A stretch of DNA of 34,999 bases from CALDSL01 sp039810245 (GCA_039810245.1 JBDHWQ010000027.1:1-34999), one strand, 5' to 3'; shown: positions 24,275-32,073, counted from the stretch's first letter. Made by a program: numbers and translations. Notes: generated from the letters alone by a model not told the origin.

Positions 24275-24690
24275 TGGCCGAGGTATATCCTACCCCGCCG
24301 GACCGCCGCGGGCGGCCCTTCCCGCAGCGCGTGTTAATGGCCCTGATGGGGTTGTTCGCTGTTTTTGGCGGGGTGCGGTTGTGGGCGGCGCTGCAATCCT
24401 GGGACGCACTCACCGCGTTTGGAGCGCAGCCCGGACCGCTGTACTTTGTGGTCAGCGGGGCGGCTACTGCGCTGGGTTTCCTGGCAGCGCTGGCCGGGCT
24501 GATGCTGCGCCGGCGCTGGGCGAATGTGGCGGTGCGCATCGCCGTGGTTGGTTATGCTGCCTGGTTCTGGGCCGACCGCCTGGTATTGCACCGTGGGGGC
24601 GATATGGAGAACCTGCCCTTCCTGGCCGGCATGACCGTCTTCCTGCTAATATTTGCTCTTTCGGTAACCTGGACATACCCCCCGGAATAA
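24274..24690 (+). CDS. Small four-helix integral membrane protein
   Basis: The 138-residue protein starts inside the stop of the glycosyltransferase gene (TGATG), so translation is probably coupled. Four hydrophobic helices are visible: about 19-38, 52-75, 80-100 and 112-131. The segment between helices three and four, ADRLVLHRGGDMENLPF, is the only polar part of note. I do not recognise the family. Coupling suggests an accessory or partner of the glycosyltransferase. Confidence 0.65.
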   Translation: MAEVYPTPPDRRGRPFPQRVLMALMGLFAVFGGVRLWAALQSWDALTAFGAQPGPLYFVVSGAATALGFLAALAGLMLRRRWANVAVRIAVVGYAAWFWADRLVLHRGGDMENLPFLAGMTVFLLIFALSVTWTYPPE

Positions 24691-24696
24691 CCCCCA

Positions 24697-24724
24697 TTGC
24701 CATCCAAAACCGGCATGGTATAAT
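24697..24724 (+). promoter_or_regulatory. Promoter of the DUF3048 lipoprotein gene
   Basis: TTGCCA at 24697-24702 and a perfect TATAAT at 24719-24724 are 16 bases apart. The predicted start near 24731 gives a leader of about 190 bases. GGCGG and CCGCC segments in its first 40 bases can pair, but no terminator was seen. Confidence 0.65.
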
Positions 24725-24921
24725 CGAAACCTGCCAGGCGGCTGCCGGTTCCCCGCCAGCCGGGCAAAATCGACAAATTTCTCCCTCTTCCCACAATCCA
24801 GCCAGCAAAGCGCATTTTCAAGGGAGAGTTATCCTGGCAAAACAGAACAAATTTTCTTATTGCTCCGGGCGCGCACCCAATCGTGGGTCAGACCGGAATT
24901 TACTTGAGGAGTAACACTGGT

Positions 24922-26298
24922 ATGTTGCGAAGAAGTCTGCTCTTTCTGGCCCTCATCGCCTTGATGATGGCCGGCTGCGCCTCTACCGGGCAAAGCGCGG
25001 CCCCCATGCTGGCCACGACGGCCCCAGCCGCGCAAACCCAGCCGAGTGCCGTGGTGGCGCAGCCCACCATCCCGGCCACGGCGGTTCCTGTAGTCCCCAC
25101 CGTAGCGCCAACCCAGGCCGCGGTGGATTCAACCACTGTGCCGGCCACTGGTGCGCCTGCTGCGCCTGCCGCCAGCAGCGCGCCTGCCGCTTCAGGCCCC
25201 GAGCAGTATCCCGCCGGCGTGAACCCGCTGACCGGCCTGCCGGTGCAAAACCCGGCCAACCTGCAATCGCCCCCGGCGCTGGTCTCGATTACCAATTTCC
25301 CCATCACCGCGCGCCCGCAGGCAGGTCTTTCCTACAGCCCAATTGTGCATGAGATTTACGTGGGCGAGGGCACCACGCGCTTCCTGGCCATGTTCTATGG
25401 CGATTTCCCGAAGGAAGCCGTGGAGCAAAACCAGGCGCCCAGCGCCGGCAGCCCTAATGTGGTGGCGGATAACGCCCAGGTCGGTCCGGTTCGCTCGGGG
25501 CGCGTGTCTTACGAGCCGCTGCGCAAGCTGTATAACGGCTTTCTGGTGATGGCCTCGGCCGACCCCAGCGTTGGCGCCAGCCTCAACTCAGCCAACAATG
25601 TGTATGCTCAGAATCCGGGCGATGTCAACAGTGCTATGGTCAACGTTACCCAGCTCGAGAAAATGGCCCAGTCGCAGCAGAAGATCACCGGCCCGGTCGA
25701 CCTGCAGGGTATGGCCTTCAATCCGGTCGCCCCGCAGGACGGCAAACCCGCCAACACACTGTGGGTTCCGTATGCGCTGCTGGATCAGGCTATCTGGCGC
25801 TACAACGCTGCGGATGGCTCGTACCATCGCTTCCAGGACCAGGCGGATGGCAAGACGTTTGTCGAAGCCACCGACCGGCTCAATGGCGAGCCGTTGACCT
25901 ACGAGAACGTGGTGGTGCTGTTCGCCACGCACCATGCCTATGCCGAGACGATTATTGACGTGGACCTGCTGGGGATCGGCAAGGCCCCGGCACTGCTGTT
26001 CCGCGATGGCAAGGTGTACAACATCTTCTGGAGTACGGCCAACGGCACCTATGAGCGCACCACCGGCAAGCTGCGTCCCATTCGTTTTGTGGATGCGCAG
26101 GGCAACCCGGTGCCACTCAAGCCCGGCCAGACCTGGGTCCACATCATGCCCAACTACAGCCCGGTGTACGAGACGGTCGACTCGGAGAATTTCTACGATA
26201 AGACTGAAAGCAAGGCCACGCCCGGCTCGGGCAATTGGGCGGTACGCTTCTACGCTCCCAATCTGGAGCCGAAGCCCACCAAGACGCCTGTGAAATAA
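24922..26298 (+). CDS. DUF3048 (YerB-like) lipoprotein
   Basis: The 458-residue protein has a lipoprotein signal ending in LMMAGC with lipidated Cys19. A low-complexity Ala/Pro/Thr stalk follows (about 20-88), then the DUF3048 fold: NPLTGLPV, RPQAGLSYSPIVHEIYVGEGTTRFLAMFYG, VGPVRSGRVSY, NVVVLFATH near the middle, and the C-terminal part with VDLLGIGKAPALLFRDGKVY and KPGQTWVHIMP. YerB-type proteins are surface lipoproteins of unknown function. ATG 24922 is chosen for GAGGAG at 24906-24911 and for the correct signal length; the frame opens earlier at 24883. A strong terminator follows. Confidence 0.93.
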   Translation: MLRRSLLFLALIALMMAGCASTGQSAAPMLATTAPAAQTQPSAVVAQPTIPATAVPVVPTVAPTQAAVDSTTVPATGAPAAPAASSAPAASGPEQYPAGVNPLTGLPVQNPANLQSPPALVSITNFPITARPQAGLSYSPIVHEIYVGEGTTRFLAMFYGDFPKEAVEQNQAPSAGSPNVVADNAQVGPVRSGRVSYEPLRKLYNGFLVMASADPSVGASLNSANNVYAQNPGDVNSAMVNVTQLEKMAQSQQKITGPVDLQGMAFNPVAPQDGKPANTLWVPYALLDQAIWRYNAADGSYHRFQDQADGKTFVEATDRLNGEPLTYENVVVLFATHHAYAETIIDVDLLGIGKAPALLFRDGKVYNIFWSTANGTYERTTGKLRPIRFVDAQGNPVPLKPGQTWVHIMPNYSPVYETVDSENFYDKTESKATPGSGNWAVRFYAPNLEPKPTKTPVK

Positions 26299-26313
26299 GC
26301 GGTTCTTTTCGCG

Positions 26314-26350
26314 AAGACCCCACTCCGCACCGCGGGGTGGGGTCTTTTTT
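26314..26350 (+). terminator. Intrinsic terminator after the DUF3048 gene
   Basis: AAGACCCCACTCCGC (26314-26328) pairs with 26332-26346 with a single G-T wobble around a three-base loop, and the T-run extends to 26350. It lies 15 bases after the stop codon. Confidence 0.9.
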
Positions 26351-26355
26351 CGTTC

Positions 26356-26394
26356 AGGGGGATTTTTGGCTGCTCGGCAGCCAAAAATCCCCCT
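26356..26394. repeat. Perfect 18-bp hairpin between convergent genes
   Basis: AGGGGGATTTTTGGCTGC (26356-26373) is mirrored exactly at 26377-26394 around the loop TCG. It stands between the two terminators and is flanked by 10-base direct repeats TCAGGGGGAT at 26354-26363 and 26428-26437. It may be a REP/MITE-like element. Confidence 0.7.
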
Positions 26395-26395
26395 A

Positions 26396-26428
26396 TAAAA
26401 AACCCCCGCCCCCGCAGGTGGCGGGGGT
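26396..26428 (-). terminator. Intrinsic terminator of the pyr operon / M48 gene
   Basis: On the minus strand, ACCCCCGCC (26428-26420) pairs with GGCGGGGGT (26410-26402), and a run of T's follows (26402-26397). It lies about 22 bases after the M48 stop. Confidence 0.85.
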
Positions 26429-26450
26429 CAGGGGGATGGTAGCAATGTAC

Positions 26451-27233
26451 TCAAGCGATAAGCTGACGGTATTCATTGGATGCAGCAAACTTGCGCAGCT
26501 CTTCGATGCGGTTAGCCACCATCGGATGGGTAGAAAAACTTTCTACGGCCAGGTTGGCGAGCGAATCATCCTCGGCTTCCACCTGCTCCAGCGCGCGGCG
26601 CATGTCGGCGGCAGCGCGGCCCGGGCCTACCGCCAGTTTGACCAGCGCTGAGATAGCCTTGTCTACATTGCGGCAGGCGATCAGACCCGCGCGGTCGGCG
26701 GAGTACTCGCAGGCGCGGTTCCACCAGCGGAAAGCGGCCACCAGGATCACCGCCAGCCCCAGGGTAGTGGGCATGCCGGCCATCCCGCCCAGGATGCTGT
26801 TGAGCCAGGTATGCCCAAGCGCCACATGCCCCATCTCATGGCCGATGATGAAGCGCAGCTCATCCGTGTCCATCACCTTGAGCAGTGGCGCAAACAGCAC
26901 CACGGTAAATGGCTCATCGATACCAAAGGTGTAGGCGTTGAGCTGGCGCTCTGGGGTGACGAACACACGCAGCCGGCCGGGGCGCAGCCGCAGCAAGCAG
27001 TCCTGCACAATTGCGGCGAGCTGCGGCGCGCTTTCGGGGGTCACCTGCGGCGCGCCTTCCAGCAGCGATTGGGTATGCGCCTTGTTGGTCAGGTAGGCCA
27101 TAAATGCTACCAGCGCCAGGAAAGCCGGCAGCACGCAGATGGTAAAGCTGGCCGAGAACAACAATACCACGCCCACCACCAGCATGGTCACGAGCAGGAT
27201 CGGAATTTCGGACGGGTAGCGGTAAGTATCCAT
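26451..27233 (-). CDS. M48-family membrane metalloprotease (HtpX-like)
   Basis: This 260-residue zinc protease has two adjacent N-terminal membrane helices (about 11-30 and 33-50). The motif HEMGH at H132-H136 lies in FIIGHEMGHVALGH, and the third ligand region CEYSADRAGLIAC is near residue 176, followed by FSTHPMVANRIEEL. Between the motifs are one or two further hydrophobic stretches. HtpX proteins clear damaged membrane proteins. The start is ATG 27233, seven bases after the pyrD stop; ATG 27254 is in frame but overlaps pyrD. A TATAAT sits six bases before the ATG, so the gene may also be transcribed alone, without a leader. Confidence 0.9.
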   Translation of the reverse strand: MDTYRYPSEIPILLVTMLVVGVVLLFSASFTICVLPAFLALVAFMAYLTNKAHTQSLLEGAPQVTPESAPQLAAIVQDCLLRLRPGRLRVFVTPERQLNAYTFGIDEPFTVVLFAPLLKVMDTDELRFIIGHEMGHVALGHTWLNSILGGMAGMPTTLGLAVILVAAFRWWNRACEYSADRAGLIACRNVDKAISALVKLAVGPGRAAADMRRALEQVEAEDDSLANLAVESFSTHPMVANRIEELRKFAASNEYRQLIA

Positions 27234-27239
27234 GCCCTG

Positions 27240-27245
27240 ATTATA
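27240..27245 (-). promoter_or_regulatory. Possible internal -10 box for the M48 gene
   Basis: TATAAT on the minus strand overlaps the pyrD stop codon and ends six bases before ATG 27233. No -35 is evident at the expected distance. If used, it would give a leaderless transcript. Confidence 0.3.
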
Positions 27246-28296
27246 GACCCACATTGAGGATGTCGCGCACCAGGCCGGGGCCGGCGTAGATCATGCCGGT
27301 ATAAAGCTGCACCAGCACCGCGCCGGCATCCAGCTTGGCGCGGGCATCATCCGCGTTCATCACTCCACCGCTGGCCACCACCGGCAGCCGCCCGCCCGTG
27401 CGCCGCACCACGTCGCGCACCATGCTGGTGTTGAGGGCATTCAACGGCGCGCCGCTCAACCCGCCGGTTTCGGCTGCCAGCGGCGACTGCAGGCCCTCGC
27501 GCCGCAGGGTAGTGTTGCCGATAATCACGCCATCCATGCCGGCGCTCAGCACTGCTTCCAGGGCGGCGTCGAGGTCTTCATCGCTAAGGTCGGGGGCCAG
27601 CTTGACCAGCACCGGAACCGGTTTGCCCAGCCGCGCGGATTGCTCGCGGCGCTCGGCGGCCAGCGGCTCCAGCAGCCCTTCCAGCGCGGCGCGCGATTGC
27701 AGCGCGCGCAGCCCGGGCGTGTTGGGCGAGCTGATGTTGACTGCCAGGTAGTCGCACAGTGGGGCGAAGGTGCGCAGCAGCGCGAGATAATCTCCGGCGG
27801 CTTCTTCATTGGGGGTGAGCTTATTCTTGCCGATGTTAACCCCCAGCACCACTCCCGCGGGCCGTGACCCGCGCAGCCCGGTGGCTGAACCTGGTCTAAG
27901 CCGGCCGGCCAGAAATTCCGCCCCGCGGTTTGGAAAGCCCATGCGATTCACCGCGGCGCGGTCGGGCACCAGGCGGAAGATGCGCGGTAGTGGATTGCCG
28001 GGCTGCGGGCGCGGCGTCACCGTGCCGACTTCGATGTGGCCGAAACCCAGCGTGGCCAGCCCGCGCCAGCCCAGGCCATCTTTATCATAGCCGGCGGCCA
28101 TGCCCAGCGGGTTGGGGAAGCGCAGCCCAAAGGCTTCCACCGCCGGGCCGGCTCTGCGCGGGCGAAACCAGGCCGCCAGCAGCGCGCGGCTGAGCGGGTT
28201 CGACCCGCCCAGCCGCAGCGCGGCAATGGTCAGCGTGTGTGCCTGCTCGGGCTTGAGCAGGAAGATGAGAGGGCGCAAAACCGGGTAAAGGCTCAT
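27241..28296 (-). CDS. pyrD: Dihydroorotate dehydrogenase, class 2 (quinone-linked)
   Basis: This enzyme oxidises dihydroorotate to orotate and passes electrons to membrane quinone. The 351-residue protein has the N-terminal membrane-associating segment of class 2 enzymes (LYPVLRPLIFLLKPEQAHTLTI), then FPNPLGMAAGYDKDG, FGHIEVGTVTPRPQPGNP, VNRMGFPN, and NISSPNTPGLRALQ with the catalytic Ser (about 187) that marks class 2. VLVKLAPDLSDEDL, IIGNTT and the FMN phosphate site VVASGGVMNADDA and VQLYTG complete it. The start is two bases after the pyrFE stop. Confidence 0.97.
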   Translation of the reverse strand: MSLYPVLRPLIFLLKPEQAHTLTIAALRLGGSNPLSRALLAAWFRPRRAGPAVEAFGLRFPNPLGMAAGYDKDGLGWRGLATLGFGHIEVGTVTPRPQPGNPLPRIFRLVPDRAAVNRMGFPNRGAEFLAGRLRPGSATGLRGSRPAGVVLGVNIGKNKLTPNEEAAGDYLALLRTFAPLCDYLAVNISSPNTPGLRALQSRAALEGLLEPLAAERREQSARLGKPVPVLVKLAPDLSDEDLDAALEAVLSAGMDGVIIGNTTLRREGLQSPLAAETGGLSGAPLNALNTSMVRDVVRRTGGRLPVVASGGVMNADDARAKLDAGAVLVQLYTGMIYAGPGLVRDILNVGL

Positions 28297-28298
28297 GC

Positions 28299-29717
28299 TC
28301 AGTCTCGCAGGAAGGCGCGCACCGCCGCGATCTGTTCGGCGGGAATGCGCGCGGTGGCTTCCCAGTAATCCAGCAGCGCGGTGAGGGTGAACACGGCGTG
28401 CAGCCGGTAGCCCGCGCCGGCCAGGGCTTCCGCCGCGCCGGACTGGCGGTCGATCAGCACCACCACATCGGTCACGCGCAGCCCCGCGCCAGTGAGCTTT
28501 TCGATAGCCTCAAACTTGCTGCCGCCGGTGGTGGCCAGGTCGTCGATTACTACCGCGGTCTCGCCAGGAGCCCACTCGCCTTCGATATCGGCGCGCGTGC
28601 CGTAGGCTTTGGCTTCTTTGCGCGGGTAGATCAGCGGCCAGCCGGAGCGCAGGCTGATGCCGGTGCCGATGGGCAGCGCGGCGTAGGGCAGGGCGGCCAG
28701 CCGGTCGAACTGCAGGCCGCGCAGGATGGGCAGGTAAGCATCCGCCACCTGTGCCAGCAGCGCCGGGTGCGAAGCAAGCTGGCGCAGGTCGAGGTAGATG
28801 GGCGATACCAGCCCGGATTTGAGCGTGAACTGCCCAAAGCGCACGCAGCCGGCCTGCAGCAGCCCTTCGGCCAGCGCGGCGGGCACGGCTGGCGCGGCAG
28901 CGGATGCGCGCGGCTGCGCGCGGATGGCGTTGATCTGGTCCACGATTCCCTGGGCAGCGGCGCGCGGATCGGCGGCGCGTGATAATGCGCGCGAGACGGT
29001 CACCAGCATCCCCATGCCGTCAGCGCGCAGGCCGGCATCCAGCGCGGCCTGCAGGTCGCCGCCCTGCGCGCCCACGCCGGGGGCCAGGAACCAGGCATCC
29101 GGAGCGGCCAGGCGCACGCGGCGCGTAGCCGCCGGGTGGGTGGCGCCGACTACCAGGCCCACGTTGCCGGCCGTGTTCCACTGGCTGGCAAGCCGCGCCA
29201 CTTTTTCGTAGAGCAGCGTCTCACCGCTCTGGCCGGGTTCTGTGGCGAGCGCCAGGTCCTGCAGGTCGCCCGCGCCGGGGTTTGAGGTTTTGCACAGCAG
29301 GAAGACGCCGTGTTCCGGGCTGGCGATGAAGGGCTGGATCGAGTCGAGACCCAGGTAAGGGTTGAGAGTAATCGCGTTCGCGCCCAGGCGCTCGAAGGCA
29401 GACTGCGCGTAGGCGTCGGCGGTCGAGGCGATATCGCCGCGCTTGGCATCCAGGATCACCGGAGTGCCTTCCGGCACAGCGGCGATCACCTGGCGCAGCG
29501 CTTCCCAGCCCAGTGGGCCATAGGCTTCGAAAAAGGCAGCGTTGGGCTTGTAAATCAGCGCCAGCCCTTCGGTAGCCTGGATCAGCCGCAGACAGAAATC
29601 ACGCGCGGCTTCGGGCGTATTTTCCGGCAGGTCGGCCGGGTGCGGGTCGAGGCCAACGCACAGCAACGAGTTGATGGCGCGCGCGCGCGCGTCGAGCTGT
29701 TCAAAGAAAGCGGTCAT
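28299..29717 (-). CDS. pyrFE: Fused OMP decarboxylase - orotate phosphoribosyltransferase
   Basis: The 472-residue bifunctional enzyme makes UMP from orotate in two steps. Residues 1 to about 275 are OMP decarboxylase of the longer bacterial type: LCVGLDPHPADLP, PNAAFFEAYG, and VILDAKRGDIASTADAYA with the catalytic Lys-Asp pair. Residues from about 285 to 472 are orotate phosphoribosyltransferase: GCVRFGQFTLKSGLVSPIYLDLR, PLIYPRKEAKAYGT, and the PRPP loop AVVIDDLATTGGSKFEAIE. The order is decarboxylase first, the reverse of animal UMPS. Both active-site motifs are complete. It sits between pyrB (12-base gap) and pyrD. Confidence 0.95.
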   Translation of the reverse strand: MTAFFEQLDARARAINSLLCVGLDPHPADLPENTPEAARDFCLRLIQATEGLALIYKPNAAFFEAYGPLGWEALRQVIAAVPEGTPVILDAKRGDIASTADAYAQSAFERLGANAITLNPYLGLDSIQPFIASPEHGVFLLCKTSNPGAGDLQDLALATEPGQSGETLLYEKVARLASQWNTAGNVGLVVGATHPAATRRVRLAAPDAWFLAPGVGAQGGDLQAALDAGLRADGMGMLVTVSRALSRAADPRAAAQGIVDQINAIRAQPRASAAAPAVPAALAEGLLQAGCVRFGQFTLKSGLVSPIYLDLRQLASHPALLAQVADAYLPILRGLQFDRLAALPYAALPIGTGISLRSGWPLIYPRKEAKAYGTRADIEGEWAPGETAVVIDDLATTGGSKFEAIEKLTGAGLRVTDVVVLIDRQSGAAEALAGAGYRLHAVFTLTALLDYWEATARIPAEQIAAVRAFLRD

Positions 29718-29729
29718 GGGTATCTCCCT

Positions 29730-30722
29730 CTACGCCTTACCCAGCACCATGGCCAGCAGGGCCATGCGGGTGTACAGGCCGTATTCCATCTGGCGGAAGT
29801 AGGCGGCGCGCGGGTCGTCATCCACTTCCATGGTGATTTCACCTACGCGCGGCAGCGGGTGCATCAGGATCATGTCATCTTTGGCTTTGGCCATCATCGC
29901 CGGGTCGATGATAAAGGCATTGCGCACCGTTTCGTACTCGGCCTGATCTTCAAAGCGCTCTTTTTGCACGCGCGTCACGTAGACTACATCGCTGCTGCCG
30001 ATCACCGCTTCCAGGTTATCATACTCCTGCTGCTGCGTGCCGGTCTGGGCAATCTCTTCCACAATTTCGGCCGGCATACGCAGAATTTCCGGCGAGACGT
30101 AGTTGAGCCGCGCGCCGAACAGGGTCAGCAGGCGTGACAGCGAGTGCACTGTGCGTCCATATTTCAGATCGCCCACCATGGTGACGTTCAGGCCTTCCAG
30201 GCGGCCGAGCTCTTCATGGATGGTGACGATATCCAACAGAGCCTGGGTAGGGTGCTCGCCCACGCCGTCACCGGCGTTGATGATGGGCTTGCGCGCGTAT
30301 TGCGCCGCCAGCGCCGCCGATCCCACTTCTGGGTGGCGGATGACGATCACATCCGCATAGCATTCCAGGGTACGAATGGTGTCGGGCAGGGATTCGCCTT
30401 TCGAGACGGAAGAGTAGCGCACTTCATTGATCGGGATGACGCTGCCGCCCAGGCGCTCCATGGCCGAGGTGAAGGATGACGAGGTACGCGTGGATGGCTC
30501 GTAGAACAGGCTGGCCAGGATTTTGCCTTTGAGCAGGTCAAACGTGCCGATGCGGCTGACCATCTCCTGCATTTCGTGCGATACGCTGAACACGTATTCC
30601 AGGTCGCCGCGATTGAACTGCTTGACCGAAAGGATATCTTTGCCATACCAGGGCGCGGATTGGTGATCGCCAAAAGGCAGGAACGGGCTTTGCTTGCGGA
30701 TAGGGGGCACGTGCGTGGACAT
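29730..30722 (-). CDS. pyrB: Aspartate carbamoyltransferase, catalytic chain, CAD-like
   Basis: This enzyme joins carbamoyl phosphate to aspartate. The 330-residue product has the carbamoyl-phosphate loop FYEPSTRTSSSF, KGESLPDTIRTLECYADVIVIRHP, NAGDGVGEHPTQALLDI, VGDLKYGRTVHSL, VTRVQKERF and HPLPRVGEI. The C-terminal segment EVDDDPRAAYFRQMEYGLYTRMALLAMVLG closely recalls the transcarbamylase domain of animal CAD as I remember it. ATG 30722 has AAAGGAG ten bases upstream; the frame continues to 30815 with low-complexity residues that are not homologous. No pyrI regulatory-chain gene is present, in keeping with a CAD-like, unregulated trimer. Confidence 0.96.
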   Translation of the reverse strand: MSTHVPPIRKQSPFLPFGDHQSAPWYGKDILSVKQFNRGDLEYVFSVSHEMQEMVSRIGTFDLLKGKILASLFYEPSTRTSSSFTSAMERLGGSVIPINEVRYSSVSKGESLPDTIRTLECYADVIVIRHPEVGSAALAAQYARKPIINAGDGVGEHPTQALLDIVTIHEELGRLEGLNVTMVGDLKYGRTVHSLSRLLTLFGARLNYVSPEILRMPAEIVEEIAQTGTQQQEYDNLEAVIGSSDVVYVTRVQKERFEDQAEYETVRNAFIIDPAMMAKAKDDMILMHPLPRVGEITMEVDDDPRAAYFRQMEYGLYTRMALLAMVLGKA

Positions 30723-30788
30723 GGGGTTGAATCTCCTTTGGGATGAATAGAAGGGTTGGTAATTCTTGGGGCGGGGAGCCCCCCTCCG

Positions 30789-30826
30789 TCTCCCCCCAAA
30801 TGCTGGAAAACGCATTTGGAGGGAGG
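30789..30826. repeat. Hairpin in the pyrC-pyrB intercistronic gap
   Basis: CCAAATGC (30796-30803) pairs with GCATTTGG (30812-30819). After one mismatch, six more pairs (30789-30794 with 30821-30826) extend the stem. There is no T-run on the minus strand, so processing or weak attenuation is more likely than termination. Confidence 0.5.
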
Positions 30827-30924
30827 GTAAAGTTAGAGGGGGGTCCGCACATTGCGACTGCCGTCGTCAAACGTCACGCCTTCGGTTGAGAAGTAAAGTT
30901 AGAGGGGGGTCCGCACATTGCGAC
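30827..30924 (-). repeat. 32-bp direct repeat: in-frame duplication of the pyrC 3' end
   Basis: The same 32 bases occur at 30827-30858 and 30893-30924, 66 bases apart. The second copy includes the last seven pyrC codons and its TAA. The first copy lies in the same frame downstream and again spells RNVRTPL followed by TAA; the 66-base stretch between the stops is open and reads LYFSTEGVTFDDGS before the repeated tail. Confidence 0.85.
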
Positions 30925-31957
30925 CGCTGCCGGGGGCGGCGAGCACCTGTCCGTCACGGTAAGCTTCCTGGCCGCGCAATACCACGCGCGTCACGCGCCC
31001 GCGCACCGGCATGCCCTCAAAGGGCGTCCAGGCGCAGCGCGTGAAGGTGTGGGCGGCGCGGATTTCCCAGCGCGCGTCTGGGTCGACCTCCACCCAGGTT
31101 TCAGGCTGAGGCGGAAGTCCGAAGATACGCGCCGGGTTGGTGTGACAACGGGCGATCACATCGTCTATCGACAGGCGGCCTTCACTGACTGCGGTCAGCA
31201 GCAGGGGCAGGGCGGTCTCCAGCCCGGGGAACCCGGGCGGCGGGTTGGGGCCATCTTTCTCTTCCAGGGTGTGCGGGGCGTGGTCGGTTGCAAAGCAGTC
31301 GATCACGTCCAGGTTGTCCCACAGCGCCTGCTGGTCGGCGCGTGCCGCCAGCCGCGGGCGCACTTCGCCGCGCCCGGCGCCCAGGCGCGGCAGGTCCTCG
31401 GCGGACAGGAACAGGTGGTGCGGAGCCACCTCGCAGGTGACCGGGATACCGCGCTCTTTGGCGGCGCGGATCAGCAGGATTTCTTCGCGCAGCGACACGT
31501 GCGCAATGTGCACCGGCCGCGCGGCGATGGCCGCCACCAGGATCACCGCGGCCATGCTGCGGCTTTCGGCATGCGCCACGATCGGCAGGTGGCGCGGCCA
31601 GGCGGCGAAGTGCTGCATCCACAGGGTCATATCGTCCAGGCGCAGCGGACCATAGGTCTGGTCGAGGTATAGCTTGAGCCCGGCGGCGCGCGGTGCCAGC
31701 GCGGAGGAGATTTGCGCGTTGTCTGGCCCGGCACCCAGGTACTGGCCCCAGTCGCAGCGCGCGCCGGCAGCGGCCGTGGATTGCGCCAGTGCCAGCGTGT
31801 CTGCATCCGTGACCGGCGGGCGGGTGTTGGGCATGGCCAGCACGGTGGTAAAACCGCCCGCCAGCGCGGCGGCCGTGCCGGTATCCCAGTTCTCTTTGTG
31901 CTCGGCGCCGGGGGAGCGCATGTGCACGTGCGGGTCAATCAGTCCGGGTATGTGCAT
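30899..31957 (-). CDS. pyrC: Dihydroorotase, CAD type
   Basis: This enzyme closes carbamoyl aspartate to dihydroorotate. The 352-residue amidohydrolase has metal ligands in DPHVHMR (H10, H12), the carboxylated Lys in AGLKLYLDQTYGPL (about K93), His in HLPIVAHAE and VHIAHVS, and the catalytic Asp in DCFATDHAPHT. Its length and many segments (EEILLIRAAKERGIPVTCEVAPHHLFLS by parts, PPPGFPGLETALPLLLTAVSEGRLS by parts, WTPFEGMPVRGRVTRVVLRG) recall the animal CAD dihydroorotase more than typical bacterial PyrC. ATG 31957 is preferred to ATG 31963 because AAGGAG touches the latter and is six bases from the former. It is the first gene of the pyr operon; no sure promoter was found. Confidence 0.95.
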   Translation of the reverse strand: MHIPGLIDPHVHMRSPGAEHKENWDTGTAAALAGGFTTVLAMPNTRPPVTDADTLALAQSTAAAGARCDWGQYLGAGPDNAQISSALAPRAAGLKLYLDQTYGPLRLDDMTLWMQHFAAWPRHLPIVAHAESRSMAAVILVAAIAARPVHIAHVSLREEILLIRAAKERGIPVTCEVAPHHLFLSAEDLPRLGAGRGEVRPRLAARADQQALWDNLDVIDCFATDHAPHTLEEKDGPNPPPGFPGLETALPLLLTAVSEGRLSIDDVIARCHTNPARIFGLPPQPETWVEVDPDARWEIRAAHTFTRCAWTPFEGMPVRGRVTRVVLRGQEAYRDGQVLAAPGSGRNVRTPL

Positions 31958-32000
31958 GGGCATCTCCTTGATTTGTCCTTGTATTCCTTATCGTGGCATA

Positions 32001-32020
32001 CACTTCGACTGAGCTCAGTG
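32001..32020. repeat. Palindromic motif upstream of pyrC
   Basis: CACTTCGACTGAGCTCAGTG includes the 12-base perfect palindrome ACTGAGCTCAGT (32008-32019). TTCGAC-x-GCTCAG-like words are, to my memory, widely dispersed in Chloroflexota and other genomes. It lies about 45 bases before the pyrC start and may be an interspersed repeat or an operator. Confidence 0.4.
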
Positions 32021-32073
32021 TACTTTTTCATTTTTTGCGTGGCCCTTACACCGCAATCTGCCAGGCAGCAGGC

